The notes beneath the pieces are model-generated. The model was not told where the DNA came from, ran no database searches, and saw nothing but the letters and a program-made list of their open reading frames with translations. 64,000 nt of DNA from positions 1-64,000 of the forward strand of contig CAMBPV010000004.1 in NCBI GenBank assembly GCA_945869695.1, read 5' to 3'. Within the stretch, counting starts at the first letter, position 1. Each line of letters begins with the position of its first letter. This document shows, one piece after another, positions 50,163 to 59,609 of this stretch. Source of the DNA: Prosthecobacter debontii (GTDB lineage: Bacteria; Verrucomicrobiota; Verrucomicrobiia; Verrucomicrobiales; Verrucomicrobiaceae). The position numbers were made by a program, and so were the translations under genes.

Positions 50163-52435
50163 TGGGAATCCAAGGGCATCGGATGATCTTCGCCGATGAC
50201 TTTGACCTCGAGTTCGAGCTGGATTCCGCGCTCGCGTTGGGCGGTTTCTTGGATGTCGCTGATGAGGTCGAGAACCTCTCGCGCGGTCGAGTGCCCTTCA
50301 TTGACGATGAAATTCCCGTGCACGAGCGACACCGCCGCTTTGCCCACTCGAGTGCCCTTGAGTTGAAGTTCATCCACCAGCCTTCCGGCCTGATGGGGCA
50401 ATGGGTTTTTGAAGACGCAACCCGCGCTGGCTCCGATGGGTTGTGACGTTTTCCGTTTGTTGTGCGACTCGCTCATTTTCGCCGCAATCTCATCCGCAGG
50501 TGCGCGGCTTCCTTCGAGCACCGCGCTGACGATGAAGTGGTCTTCAAACTCAGGCACGTTGCGGTAGTGAGCTTGGATCTCGCTGATCGTTTTTTCTTTG
50601 ATCGTTCCGTCGAGCGCGATGTAGCGGATGCTCACGATCTGATCACAAGTTTGCACGCCCATGGCTCCGGCATTCATGCGGATGGCGCCGCCCAAGTTTC
50701 CAGGGATGCCCTCCATCCATTCGAATCCACCGATCCCGGCAGTCGCAGCAGCGCTGGCTATTTTTTTCAAACGAGCGCCGACACCCACGGTTAGCCGATT
50801 GTCGCCGGTGACCGTGACGCTTTCGAGCTCGCCCTTCGACGGGTGAATCACAGCACCACGGATGCCGCCATCTTTGATGAGAAGATTGGATCCGCGACCG
50901 ATGACGCGAATGGGAATGGCTGAACTGCGCAGGTAACGGACCACGTCTGCAAAACCTGCTTCCGTGCGCGGCTCAATCCAATACTGCGCGGGACCTCCGA
51001 TGCGGAAGGTCGTGTGCTGACTCATGGGTTCATAGAGACGGGCGACACCGCCGCCGTTTTGTTCGAGGATGGCGGAGATGCCATCGATGACCTTCAGGTC
51101 TTTGGCGATGCAGGTGCCCACTTCATGCACATTGCCTGCGCCGAGCGTGATGAGCAGATCGCCCGGACGCATGGCATTGCCCACAATGTCTCGCGCTTGG
51201 AGCATGGTCGGTGTGGAGTGGCATTTCACTTCCGATTGAGCCCGCACTTCTTCCAAGATGGTCTCTCCACTCACGCCGGGCAGCGGTTTCTCGCTGGCGG
51301 GGTAAATGTCGGTTACAAAAAGTTCCTGCACGTTTCCAAAAGCAGCGCCGAACTCTTTTTTCAAAAGTTGCGTGCGGGAATAACGGTGGGGCTGGAAGAG
51401 ACAGAGGATGCGTTTCGGCTTCAGTCCCTCGGCCGTGGCGAGGGTAGCCGCCACTTCGCTCGGATGGTGACCGTAGTCGTCGATCACTTTGAATCGATCG
51501 CTCAGGTGTCGGATTTCAAAACGCCGACGCGCACCGCGGAAGCTCTGGAGCGAGTGTCGGATGGATTCAAAACTCACGCCCGTCTGGGTGGCGAGCGCGA
51601 TGGCGGCAAGCGAGTTGGAGACGTTGTGTTTCCCGGGAATGCCAAGCGTCACATCCCCTAGCTTTTCTCCATGGTGATAGACTTCGAAGTCAGTCTGATC
51701 GGGGCGCATCGCGGTGATGTTGGCAGAGAAATTCATGCTGCGATCCCAGCCGTAGCTGATTGCCTTTGGATGCGGACCGCAGACCTCACGTGCGACCGGA
51801 TCCTCGGCGCAGTAAACGCAGTAACCGGGTGTCTGGCTGAGAAGCTGGCGGAAGACCGTCTTGATGGCCTCGATGTCGGCGTAGAAATCAAGATGCTCGG
51901 GCTCGATGTTCAGCACGATGGAGTGCTCGGGGTGGAAGTTCACGAGCGTGCCATCGCTCTCATCACCCTCGATTACAAAGAGGTCACCTTCCGGGTCCCA
52001 GTGTGCATTGGAGCCGAGGATCGGAATTTCCGCGCCGACGTAGTGAGAGGGTTTCATGCCGCCCTGACGGAGGACATGGGCGGTGAGTGCAGAAGTGGTC
52101 GTCTTTCCGTGAGTGCCCGCGACGACGACACCTTTTTTATTGGCCATGACGGCGGCTAGAGCCTCCGCGCGGCGCACAAGTGGGATGCCCTCTTTGTAGG
52201 CGGCTTCGTAGGCTACGTTTCCGGGCTTGATGGCCGAGGAGTAGATGACCATGTCGCAGTCCTCCACCTCTCGCTCGCAGTGAGGCGAGAAAAAAGTCAG
52301 TCCTATTTTTTGCAGCCGCTCGGTTTCGAGCGTGGTGACCTTGTCCGAGCCATTGACTTTGTGACCGAGGGCGATCAACAGGGAGGCGAGGCCGCTCATG
52401 CCAGATCCAGCGACTCCGATGAGGTCGATTTTCAT
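50159..52435 (-). CDS. MurC-MurB fusion (UDP-MurNAc-L-Ala ligase / UDP-MurNAc dehydrogenase)
   Basis: 758 residues from the ATG at 52435 (MKIDLIGVAGSGMSGLASLL); 52480 and 52516 are longer options. Residues 1-460 are MurC: the N-terminal nucleotide-sugar fold, the ATP site VVVAGTHGKTTTSALTAHVL, EPEHLDFY and the ligase C-terminal domain (RILCLFQPHRYSRTQLLKKE). From about 470 follows MurB: HTTFRIGGPAQYWIEP, VIGRGSNLLIKDGG (FAD site), GFEWMEGIPGNLGGAIRMNA, and GASAGCVFKNP with the catalytic Ser/Cys. Together they make UDP-N-acetylmuramate and add L-alanine, two successive cytoplasmic steps of peptidoglycan synthesis. The fusion differs from the MurC-Ddl fusion of Chlamydia, a related phylum. Confidence 0.95.
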   Translation of the reverse strand: MKIDLIGVAGSGMSGLASLLIALGHKVNGSDKVTTLETERLQKIGLTFFSPHCEREVEDCDMVIYSSAIKPGNVAYEAAYKEGIPLVRRAEALAAVMANKKGVVVAGTHGKTTTSALTAHVLRQGGMKPSHYVGAEIPILGSNAHWDPEGDLFVIEGDESDGTLVNFHPEHSIVLNIEPEHLDFYADIEAIKTVFRQLLSQTPGYCVYCAEDPVAREVCGPHPKAISYGWDRSMNFSANITAMRPDQTDFEVYHHGEKLGDVTLGIPGKHNVSNSLAAIALATQTGVSFESIRHSLQSFRGARRRFEIRHLSDRFKVIDDYGHHPSEVAATLATAEGLKPKRILCLFQPHRYSRTQLLKKEFGAAFGNVQELFVTDIYPASEKPLPGVSGETILEEVRAQSEVKCHSTPTMLQARDIVGNAMRPGDLLITLGAGNVHEVGTCIAKDLKVIDGISAILEQNGGGVARLYEPMSQHTTFRIGGPAQYWIEPRTEAGFADVVRYLRSSAIPIRVIGRGSNLLIKDGGIRGAVIHPSKGELESVTVTGDNRLTVGVGARLKKIASAAATAGIGGFEWMEGIPGNLGGAIRMNAGAMGVQTCDQIVSIRYIALDGTIKEKTISEIQAHYRNVPEFEDHFIVSAVLEGSRAPADEIAAKMSESHNKRKTSQPIGASAGCVFKNPLPHQAGRLVDELQLKGTRVGKAAVSLVHGNFIVNEGHSTAREVLDLISDIQETAQRERGIQLELEVKVIGEDHPMPLDSH

Positions 52436-52584
52436 CGGATGGCGGCTTTCTTTCAGGAGGCTGAGAACGGGGTGGATCATGGGCCGGGAGAGTAACGCCA
52501 GACCGCGTCTGGGCAAATCAAAGTCCGCGAGGATCTTGGCTGGGCATTTGCAAAAAACCTGAGACAGGGCATCCTGCCGTTCGC

Positions 52585-53490
52585 ATGCCTAACATGAGCC
52601 TCTTTCGCCTGACTTTTTCCGCCCTCTTTCTGCTGACTTGTTTCTGTTCCGGGCAGGACAAAGTGCTCGTGCGCGCTCACTGGGAGGCGGGAAAAAAATA
52701 CACCCAGCAAACCGAGACACAGACCACCTCCAGTCTCACCCCCGTTCCGGGCAAAACCATCGAGCAAAAGCTGAGCATGACGCAGACCACAGGCATCGTG
52801 GTAAAGGCGGATGCGACGCCGCCCAACAAGCGGGCGCAGGTCACATTTGAAAACGTCGTCGGCACTTTGAATTTCATGGGTCAGACCCACTCCTTTGACT
52901 CGAAGGACCCCCAGTCCGCGCATCCGCTTTTGAGGCAGGCACTCTCTGGAACGGCGGGCAAGACCTTCGCCCTGGTTTTTGATGGTGAAGACCGTTACGT
53001 CAAAGCCGCCGATATCGAAAAACTGTCTGCGGACGGATCCAATATCACGGGACTGGCTGCGACCGCAGACGCCCAGCAGATCGCAGGGCTTTTCCAGCAA
53101 TCACTCGAGATCGGACTGCCGCAAACTCCCGTGGCTGTGGGGGAAAAGTGGACGAGTGAAGAGTCTCTCATTTTTCCTCAGGCCGGCGCGATGAAGGTGA
53201 CGATCGCCTCCAAGTATGCCGAGGAAGTGGTGCGCGAGGGGCGGAAGCATGCGCGGATCACCTTTGAAGGCCAAATCAGCAGCGTGGCAAAACCTGATGA
53301 ATCCGGTGAGCGCGTGGTGACTCTTCGTGAGGGCTCGACCATCGCGGGACAGGTCTTTTTTGACATCGAGCGCCGAGTGGTCTCGCTCTCCGTTTTCCTG
53401 GCAAACATGACGCTCGATCTATCGGGAAACACCATCCCGCTCCGGCAGCAGGTGACGACGCGGCTGCTCTCGATCGCTGACCAGCCGTAG
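52585..53490 (+). CDS. secreted protein of unknown function (DUF6263-like)
   Basis: 301 residues; ATG at 52585, or 52594. Signal peptide (LTFSALFLLTCFCSGQDKVL). The mature part is rich in beta strands with a repeated T/Q pattern (YTQQTETQTTSSLTPVPGKT, IEQKLSMTQTTGIVVKADA), VTFENVVGTLNFMG, LGLPQTPVAVGEKWTSE-type turn (QTPVAVGEKWTSEESLIFPQ) and IASKYAEEVVREGRKHARIT. The layout resembles the DUF6263 group, where a lipid- or ligand-binding half-barrel is suspected. It starts divergently from the murein gene, about 150 bp apart, and ends at a hairpin shared with a convergent gene. Confidence 0.6.
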   Translation: MPNMSLFRLTFSALFLLTCFCSGQDKVLVRAHWEAGKKYTQQTETQTTSSLTPVPGKTIEQKLSMTQTTGIVVKADATPPNKRAQVTFENVVGTLNFMGQTHSFDSKDPQSAHPLLRQALSGTAGKTFALVFDGEDRYVKAADIEKLSADGSNITGLAATADAQQIAGLFQQSLEIGLPQTPVAVGEKWTSEESLIFPQAGAMKVTIASKYAEEVVREGRKHARITFEGQISSVAKPDESGERVVTLREGSTIAGQVFFDIERRVVSLSVFLANMTLDLSGNTIPLRQQVTTRLLSIADQP

Positions 53491-53634
53491 CGCTGGGAGA
53501 CGGCAGAATTGGCATACTTTTGCGCAAGTTGCGGAGATCATCGCAACGCTGGATGTGCGTTATTAATGCGTCCTAGGAATCTGAATCTCACAGTTGAGTT
53601 CATCGGTTGTGAGCGTTTGGTTAGATTGAGGAAA

Positions 53635-53664
53635 GCCGTATGGAGTTGAGGAGCTCCATGCGGC
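53635..53664. terminator. possible bidirectional terminator hairpin
   Basis: An 11-bp stem (GCCGTATGGAG/CTCCATGCGGC, one G-T) with loop TTGAGGAG, between convergent genes ending at 53490 and 53679. Short T-rich runs follow on both strands (ATTCTT; TTTCCTC). Confidence 0.5.
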
Positions 53665-53678
53665 ATTCTTCGTGACAT

Positions 53679-56111
53679 CTAGCGGTAGTCGAACGCCGCT
53701 GTTGCCCGGCAGTCTTTGTCTGAGGTCACACGGACCCAATAGGCACCAAAGCTCTCGGGAAAACGATGCTCGATTTTCTCTCCAGCGGGCACCTCAAAAG
53801 TTCGGTAGTCACACCAGACACCCGTGCCTGTCACATCCATCTCGAGATGAATGCCGACGGTGGCGTTGGCATCGTGGGAAAGAGTGACGCGTTTTTCATC
53901 ATAGCCCGTCATGAGGTAAGGGTCTGAATGTGCGCCTGCCTCAGTGGCGGTATTTTTCCACGGACCGCCGGTGCCGCGCACCTTGCCGAACTGCCAAAGG
54001 TCGTCCACAGCACCCAGCCAGAGCGCAGTTTTACCGTCGTCAGATGTGACGATGTGCTCGCCCTTAGCTCCGCTCTTAACGCCACTCATCACGAGAAGCC
54101 CCCGGTAACTGGCATAATCTTTAATGCGGCGATTGTGTGTGGTCACCGGGCGGATCTTGGCAAATCCGCCAGCGTTTTCCGCGGGCAATTCAAAGAAGGT
54201 GCCGCCTGCATTGAACAGATCGCGCTCCGTGCAGACCTCGCGGCAGACACGCTCAGCACCAAGCGGACCGGGTTGGTCGAGCGCAGCATCACCGCGAGGA
54301 AGACGCCAGCGTCCTTTTTCATCCACATAGAGAATGGAAGCTTCGTCGTAGATCAGCACTCCCTGGGGAATGGCAGCATTCTTGGCAGTCCAGGCTAAAC
54401 CTTCCGAGTCGTTCACAGTATTTAGATCAAACTGAGAGCCGAGGTCATAGCAGGATTTTTCTCCGTTTGGCGTCTCCGAGATGAATCGTAGATTTCGGAA
54501 GCCAGCACCGCGAGCCAACATGACGCCTCCGGTGACCTGTTTGTCCTCAGGTTTTGCGATTGCATCGAACAGGCTAGCAGCCTCGGCGGGGCGAGGGTCA
54601 TCGTTTCGATACTGAAACCATGCGCTCAGCTTGGTATCCGATGAGGCGCTCAATCGTAGCCATTCCCCAGGCGCCGACATCTCGAATTCGAGTCTGAGGT
54701 TTTCGTTTGGCTTGAGTGAGATGGTTTGTTGCTCTTGCCATTCATCATTGCCCTTGAGATCCACCTCGATTCGGATGTTCACCTCACGAGCGCTTCCGGA
54801 AATGAGTTCGAGTGAGCGGTGTTTGTATCCGCTGAAGAGATACGGATCGGATGCGACGCCACCTTTGACTTCCTCATTCAGCCAAACAGCACCACGCCCG
54901 ATCACCGGGCCGAGTTGATCGAGCTTTGCTGGCTCTATAAACCAGAGATTAGACTGCGATTCGCCGGGGCCTGCGAGTTTTCCCTTGGCTTTCCGTGTGT
55001 TTAGAAATTCCTTATTGGCTGAGTCGTCGCACCCCAGCACCACGCGGTCTCCCCAGCGTGCGAAGTCGCCGATGACCTTGAGGTAATTGCTGCGTGGGGC
55101 TATGCCTGCGCTGTTTTTGATCGACAACGTTTTCGGAAATTTCCAAAAGGCCCCGTGCATGGTCATGAGAAGATTTTCCTCTCCGATATCCCGAATGCGT
55201 GGCCATTCGGTATTCCAACCGTGTGCGCCGTCATAGCTATGGCTGGACTTCGGCAGCCGATAAGCGTGCCATTTTCCGGCATCGAGACACATCAAAATGA
55301 GGGAGCGGTGATCCCAGCCCACGCTCCAGATTGGGTCTGTGTCGGGATGCTCACTGCCGCTGATTCCGCCAGGTCCTGTGACCTCGGTAAACTGATTCCG
55401 CCGCACGAGTTTCCAGTCATCGCCAGGGTTTGACCACTCGCCGAGAGCGCCGCTCGGGGTGGATGGGTCGGTGAGCACCTTTGGATCGCGATCACCGTTG
55501 TTGGCATAGACCACGCGGCCCTGACCGCTGAAGAGCCCCTTGCCGTGATAGCCGGGGAGTTTGGAGGTCAACTGAGAGAGAGGAGTCTGCACCTCGAAGC
55601 CCTTTTTGACGCCGTTGCCATCGCGAATGAGGGAGGTGACCGCGAGAGTCTGGACGTCCACTTCATAGAGACCCTCCTCCATGGTGGCGTAGTACACTTT
55701 GCTCGCTGGATCTGATAAATGTCTGGCGTTTCCGGTGAGACGGCCCGGCATCTTGGAGGGAGGAATCACGCGCACTTTCGCCTCGGCATCGATCAGGTAG
55801 GGACCGATGAGAAGCTGCTGGGACTCGCGGTGGATCATCCGATTGGCCGGGGTGCCCCCCACGCTTTCGGGCCGGATGATTTGCTGCAAGTCGGGTGTGA
55901 TCTCATAGAGCTTATCGCTCGATCCAAAAGGTAGATGGGGTCCATAAGTGATCACCCACAAACGATCTGCCCAAGGCGCCACGGCGCCCGTGCCGCACTC
56001 GCCCTCTTGGTTAAACATCGCCAGATGCGGATAGATGCCCGAGATGCTGGGAGGCTCTGCGGCCGTCAAAATGGAGGCCGTCGCGAGGGCGAGAAGGGAA
56101 TAAAGTTTCAT
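53679..56111 (-). CDS. large secreted protein of unknown function
   Basis: 810 residues from the ATG at 56111 (signal peptide KLYSLLALATASILTAAEPP); the track's start at 56147 is less suitable. The first 500 residues look like a beta-propeller with repeated strand patterns (ADRLWVITYGPHLPFGSSDK, VYYATMEEGLYEVDVQTLAV, NLLMTMHGAFWKFPKTLS). Two copies of a motif 'SDPYLFSGYKHRSLELISGS' / 'SDPYLMTGYDEKRVTLSHDA' begin similar beta-sandwich domains (VNIRIEVDLKGNDEWQEQQT and VGIHLEMDVTGTGVWCDYRT), so there is internal duplication. Perhaps a carbohydrate-binding or sensing protein outside the cell; the enzyme class is not visible. Confidence 0.65.
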   Translation of the reverse strand: MKLYSLLALATASILTAAEPPSISGIYPHLAMFNQEGECGTGAVAPWADRLWVITYGPHLPFGSSDKLYEITPDLQQIIRPESVGGTPANRMIHRESQQLLIGPYLIDAEAKVRVIPPSKMPGRLTGNARHLSDPASKVYYATMEEGLYEVDVQTLAVTSLIRDGNGVKKGFEVQTPLSQLTSKLPGYHGKGLFSGQGRVVYANNGDRDPKVLTDPSTPSGALGEWSNPGDDWKLVRRNQFTEVTGPGGISGSEHPDTDPIWSVGWDHRSLILMCLDAGKWHAYRLPKSSHSYDGAHGWNTEWPRIRDIGEENLLMTMHGAFWKFPKTLSIKNSAGIAPRSNYLKVIGDFARWGDRVVLGCDDSANKEFLNTRKAKGKLAGPGESQSNLWFIEPAKLDQLGPVIGRGAVWLNEEVKGGVASDPYLFSGYKHRSLELISGSAREVNIRIEVDLKGNDEWQEQQTISLKPNENLRLEFEMSAPGEWLRLSASSDTKLSAWFQYRNDDPRPAEAASLFDAIAKPEDKQVTGGVMLARGAGFRNLRFISETPNGEKSCYDLGSQFDLNTVNDSEGLAWTAKNAAIPQGVLIYDEASILYVDEKGRWRLPRGDAALDQPGPLGAERVCREVCTERDLFNAGGTFFELPAENAGGFAKIRPVTTHNRRIKDYASYRGLLVMSGVKSGAKGEHIVTSDDGKTALWLGAVDDLWQFGKVRGTGGPWKNTATEAGAHSDPYLMTGYDEKRVTLSHDANATVGIHLEMDVTGTGVWCDYRTFEVPAGEKIEHRFPESFGAYWVRVTSDKDCRATAAFDYR

Positions 56112-56204
56112 CCCTGAATTTGAATCATATTTCGCCTTCGTGGGCAATACATTGCGCTTATTCAGATTTGAAATCGCTTACAAGCGCCTCAATGCTGCGC
56201 ACTC

Positions 56205-57086
56205 ATGGCAAAACCAAGTGGCCCCAAGATTCCAGGCGAAGTCTGGCGGAGCATGACCCAGGAGTGGCTCTGGGTCTATCGCGGCCCGCCGTCCCGTGCG
56301 GATGAATGGTCGGGGGAGATCCTCGTTCCTCCCGGTGTGTTTTTCGTCGAAAAAGGACTGGCGATCATCCATGCCGAAGGAAAAGAAATCCGCGTGCCTG
56401 AGGGGAGTGCCTTTTTCTCTTTACCGGGGCTGCGGCGGCATTGGCTTGCCTCCGGGTCTGTTCTGCTCTCGGTGGGATTTCGATGCTCTTGGCCGGACGG
56501 CTCTCCGCTTTATCGAGGCGGGCTGAATCGTGAAGTTCGTTCCACGCGCATTCGAAAGCTCGCCCTGGCGACAAAGAGCCTGTTCAGCTCCGTGCATGGA
56601 AATCGGAAACAGGTGACTTATCTGGAAGCGGTGCGGCATGAAGACCTGACGCATCAGGAGTGGTGTCAGCGTGAGGCATCCTATCTCGCGTGGTTTTGCA
56701 TCTTTTCGGAAACACTTCGTGAGCTCGGGATCGAGAGTGAAAAACCGCAGTCCTCAAGCGACCGCCTCTTTGCCCGGGTGATGACCCATTTGAACAAATG
56801 TCCGCTGGATCAATTTCAGGCACAGGGGAGATCGATTGTCGGGATTGGCGGACGAAGGGTGGATCAATTGCTGCTGGCGCGCCTCGGTCTCAGTGCCCGC
56901 GCATGGCATGAAAGACGGAGGCTTGGGAATGCCAAGCAGCGTCTTTTGCACGAGACCACGGCTTTGAAGGAAATCGGTTTTGCACTCGGCTTCCGACATG
57001 CATCGCACTTCACTGCCTGGTTCAAGCGACTCAGCGGCGCATCCCCGAGTGCGTTTCGTCAGAGTGGGGGCCAAGGGGCGGCTTAA
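56205..57086 (+). CDS. AraC-family transcriptional regulator
   Basis: 293 residues. The C-terminal part shows the AraC double helix-turn-helix: VDQLLLARLGLSARAWHERR and TALKEIGFALGFRHASHFTA, then WFKRLSGASPSAFRQ. The N-terminal 150 residues contain a cupin-like segment (PPGVFFVEKGLAIIHAEGKE, IRVPEGSAFFSLPGLRRHWL), likely a ligand-sensing domain. The gene is divergent from the large secreted protein at 56111, with about 90 bp between starts, which it may control. PIG-L lies 56 bp downstream on the same strand. Confidence 0.88.
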   Translation: MAKPSGPKIPGEVWRSMTQEWLWVYRGPPSRADEWSGEILVPPGVFFVEKGLAIIHAEGKEIRVPEGSAFFSLPGLRRHWLASGSVLLSVGFRCSWPDGSPLYRGGLNREVRSTRIRKLALATKSLFSSVHGNRKQVTYLEAVRHEDLTHQEWCQREASYLAWFCIFSETLRELGIESEKPQSSSDRLFARVMTHLNKCPLDQFQAQGRSIVGIGGRRVDQLLLARLGLSARAWHERRRLGNAKQRLLHETTALKEIGFALGFRHASHFTAWFKRLSGASPSAFRQSGGQGAA

Positions 57087-57142
57087 ACGAGAGATCGCTC
57101 CTGCCCGAAGAATCCGCCTGGTGCTGTCGTAGATCTCTCATC

Positions 57143-57829
57143 ATGCAACGCACTCTCCTCGCCATCGGCGCACACTATGATGACTGTCCTTTTGGAATTC
57201 CCGGTGTTCTTTTGCAGGCCATCCAAAGGCATCAGCGCGTCGTCATTCTCAATCTGATTGGCGACTATACGAACTGGCCTCCGGTGAAAGGACGCGCCCA
57301 GCAGCTGCTCGACTTCAGCATTGAAGTGGCCAAGGAGCGCGGCATCGAAATGCGCTTCCTCAAGCACGCGAGCATGGGTTTTGAGCCCAATCTGGCAACC
57401 AAGCGCGCGGTGGCTGAAGTCGTGGCAGAGGTGCAGCCAGACACCGCCTTTCTGCTCTGGCCGCGGGATCGGCACCCAGACCATGAGGCTGCCAGTGCCA
57501 TCTGCCACGCAGCGTTGCATCAACCCGCGCGGCTGCTGGGCACAGCTGATGTGAAGACTCCGAGTCGGGTCTATTGGTATGACAATGGCCCCGGACACAC
57601 GATCGGTTTTGAGCCGGATACCTACATTGATATCACTCCCGAGTGGCCGGCTGCGCTGGAGTGGCTGGGGAGACTGATGGCCTTCGTGAAAAATGAGCCC
57701 TATGATCAAGCGAAGGTCGAGGCGGCTCTCGATACCAAGACCGTGCTGGCAAGGTATCGCGGTCTTGCCTGCGGTGCTCGATACGCGGAGGCTCTCAAAG
57801 CCATGAAAGCCTATCCGAGGGAGGTTTGA
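57143..57829 (+). CDS. PIG-L/LmbE-family deacetylase
   Basis: 228 residues, no signal peptide. The zinc-dependent N-deacetylase hallmarks are readable: LLAIGAHYDDCPFGIPGVLL (AHxDD, with metal His-Asp), NLIGDYTNWPPVKG, MRFLKHASMG, and PRDRHPDHEAASAICHAALH with the second metal His. Known members remove acetyl groups from N-acetylglucosamine-containing compounds (GlcNAc-PI, mycothiol or bacillithiol precursors). The substrate here is not evident from context. It is convergent with the EEP lipoprotein gene, only 2 bp apart. Confidence 0.9.
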   Translation: MQRTLLAIGAHYDDCPFGIPGVLLQAIQRHQRVVILNLIGDYTNWPPVKGRAQQLLDFSIEVAKERGIEMRFLKHASMGFEPNLATKRAVAEVVAEVQPDTAFLLWPRDRHPDHEAASAICHAALHQPARLLGTADVKTPSRVYWYDNGPGHTIGFEPDTYIDITPEWPAALEWLGRLMAFVKNEPYDQAKVEAALDTKTVLARYRGLACGARYAEALKAMKAYPREV

Positions 57830-57831
57830 CC

Positions 57832-59472
57832 TTATTTCAAACCGGGTGGCTCCTGAAGGGGAATGTCCACTACGCAGGGGCAGTGATCCGACAGTCGGAT
57901 CTTTAAGTCACCCGAGATGCGAGTCAGGGTCTCTCCGAAGTGGGGAGCCAGCCGATAAGAGGGGTGGCCCCGAGTCTGCGTGGAGGGCGGAGCCTTCACA
58001 AAAATCCAGTCCAACCGCCCGCGGCCAAACGGCCCAATGGGGCGCTGCACACGAAACGTTGGAGTCAGACCTTTGAAGGCCCGCTCATTCGAGTTGGCCA
58101 GCGTCGCCGTGGAGCGATTGATCGAGCGATCACGGTCTCCTCGGAAGTCAAAACGACCACCGTCTGAGAATCGGAAGTCACGCACGTCCGTGATAAGTTT
58201 TCGTTTTTTGTTGGGGAAGACGATGGGAATATTGGGTGCGAGAGGATCGTGCAGATTCTTCGCATGATTCACGAGCGCCCGTGAGGCATTCGCAACCGTG
58301 GCTGCTTGCATCACCAAATTCAGACCCACCCCCAGCCACGTCTGCGGGTCGGTGGAGGTCCGGTGGAGGACACGGAAAGTCGAAGTGGGACTCATGTCCT
58401 GGCTCGATGAGTTAAAATCACCCGCCATGATCACGGTGTGCGGAATCTCGCGGATCTGCTTCAAAATCTCCGCCAATTGCTCCTCCCGATTCTTGGCGGT
58501 GGCTTTGATCTCGAGGTGATTGTGAATGAGGCTGAGCGTGTCATTGGGCAGACCTGGCACGGTGAGATCCACTCTGAAAAAGATGCGTCCACCGACCTTG
58601 ATCTCCCGGTAAGTTTTGTTCTCAAACAGCACCCCTGCGGCCAGTCGACGTGCATCTTCCATCAGGTGAATTTTCTTTTTCTCCCCCTCATACCAGTCAT
58701 AGGGTTTTGCCAGGAGTTGGAAGCATTTGGCAGCCTGGATCGGATACTTCGACAGCACGGCCAGTCCGAAGACTCCCTTGTATTTGCCGGGGTCAGGATG
58801 CTGCATTTTTCCGTCAGCTCCGGGCTCCATGCCCAGAACAATGGGGTCGATCTCCAACTGCTGCGGTGCATAAACGTAATTCATGCCTAGCGCCTGCGCG
58901 ATCTCGCGCGCCGAGTTCCGGTAGCCAGAGCGTGTGACGCCGATATCACTCTCCTGAAGAAAAACCACGTCGGCCGTTACCAGCCGATCATACTCTGCCA
59001 GCAGTGCCGCGTGATCGGGGCTGCCCTTGGGGGCCTTCGTTGGGTCGATCATGCGCTCAAAGGCGGCCTTCGAGCGAAACATCTCTGCGACCTCTCGGGT
59101 GCGCAGAGACTTCTCCACATTCCATGTGGCCACGCGGAGAAACTCACCCATCGACTCATTTTGCCCACGCGTGGGTCGTTTACCTTGAAACCACGCCTCA
59201 TTGGAAATGATGGGCCGATTGAAAAAGCGCTCCAGCTTTTTCTCGAGCTCGCCGCCCGGTGTCGGGTCGGCCGCCAGGGATTTCAGCTCGGCAAAAGTCA
59301 GGAACTCCGTGTCCTGAAAACGCGGGCCGATCCCCCCTTGCAACCGGGGCACGGAGGTGCGGGCTGAGACCACCGTTTTCGGAAGATTGCGCTTGGGTAA
59401 ACCCCCGCAACTGGCCAGGAGAAGCGAGAGGCCAGACATGAGGAGGGATGTTTTGCTGGGGAAACCAAGCAT
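57832..59472 (-). CDS. endonuclease/exonuclease/phosphatase-family lipoprotein
   Basis: 546 residues. Lipobox in LLMSGLSLLLASCGG. EEP-fold motifs are in order: FLRVATWNVEKSLR, ADVVFLQESDIGVTRSG, IHNHLEIKATAKNREEQLAE, VIMAGDFNSSSQDMSP, RLDWIFVKAPP, and LSDHCPCVVDIPL (SDH). These supply the metal- and phosphate-binding residues of DNase I-like phosphodiesterases. An anchored enzyme of this fold would work outside the cytoplasm, on nucleic acid, a lipid or another phosphodiester. The gene is divergent from alaS with about 135 bp between starts. Confidence 0.85.
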   Translation of the reverse strand: MLGFPSKTSLLMSGLSLLLASCGGLPKRNLPKTVVSARTSVPRLQGGIGPRFQDTEFLTFAELKSLAADPTPGGELEKKLERFFNRPIISNEAWFQGKRPTRGQNESMGEFLRVATWNVEKSLRTREVAEMFRSKAAFERMIDPTKAPKGSPDHAALLAEYDRLVTADVVFLQESDIGVTRSGYRNSAREIAQALGMNYVYAPQQLEIDPIVLGMEPGADGKMQHPDPGKYKGVFGLAVLSKYPIQAAKCFQLLAKPYDWYEGEKKKIHLMEDARRLAAGVLFENKTYREIKVGGRIFFRVDLTVPGLPNDTLSLIHNHLEIKATAKNREEQLAEILKQIREIPHTVIMAGDFNSSSQDMSPTSTFRVLHRTSTDPQTWLGVGLNLVMQAATVANASRALVNHAKNLHDPLAPNIPIVFPNKKRKLITDVRDFRFSDGGRFDFRGDRDRSINRSTATLANSNERAFKGLTPTFRVQRPIGPFGRGRLDWIFVKAPPSTQTRGHPSYRLAPHFGETLTRISGDLKIRLSDHCPCVVDIPLQEPPGLK

Positions 59473-59609
59473 GGGAGGACGAGGAGGAGACCGACCGGGG
59501 TGGCGAGCAAGATGCCAGATATCGTCATTTATTTCATCTTCAATTCCTTGTCGGGTGACATTTTCCGAAGATTCGCTAACATCCGCCCTCCCTTTTCCTC
59601 TTATTTCTC

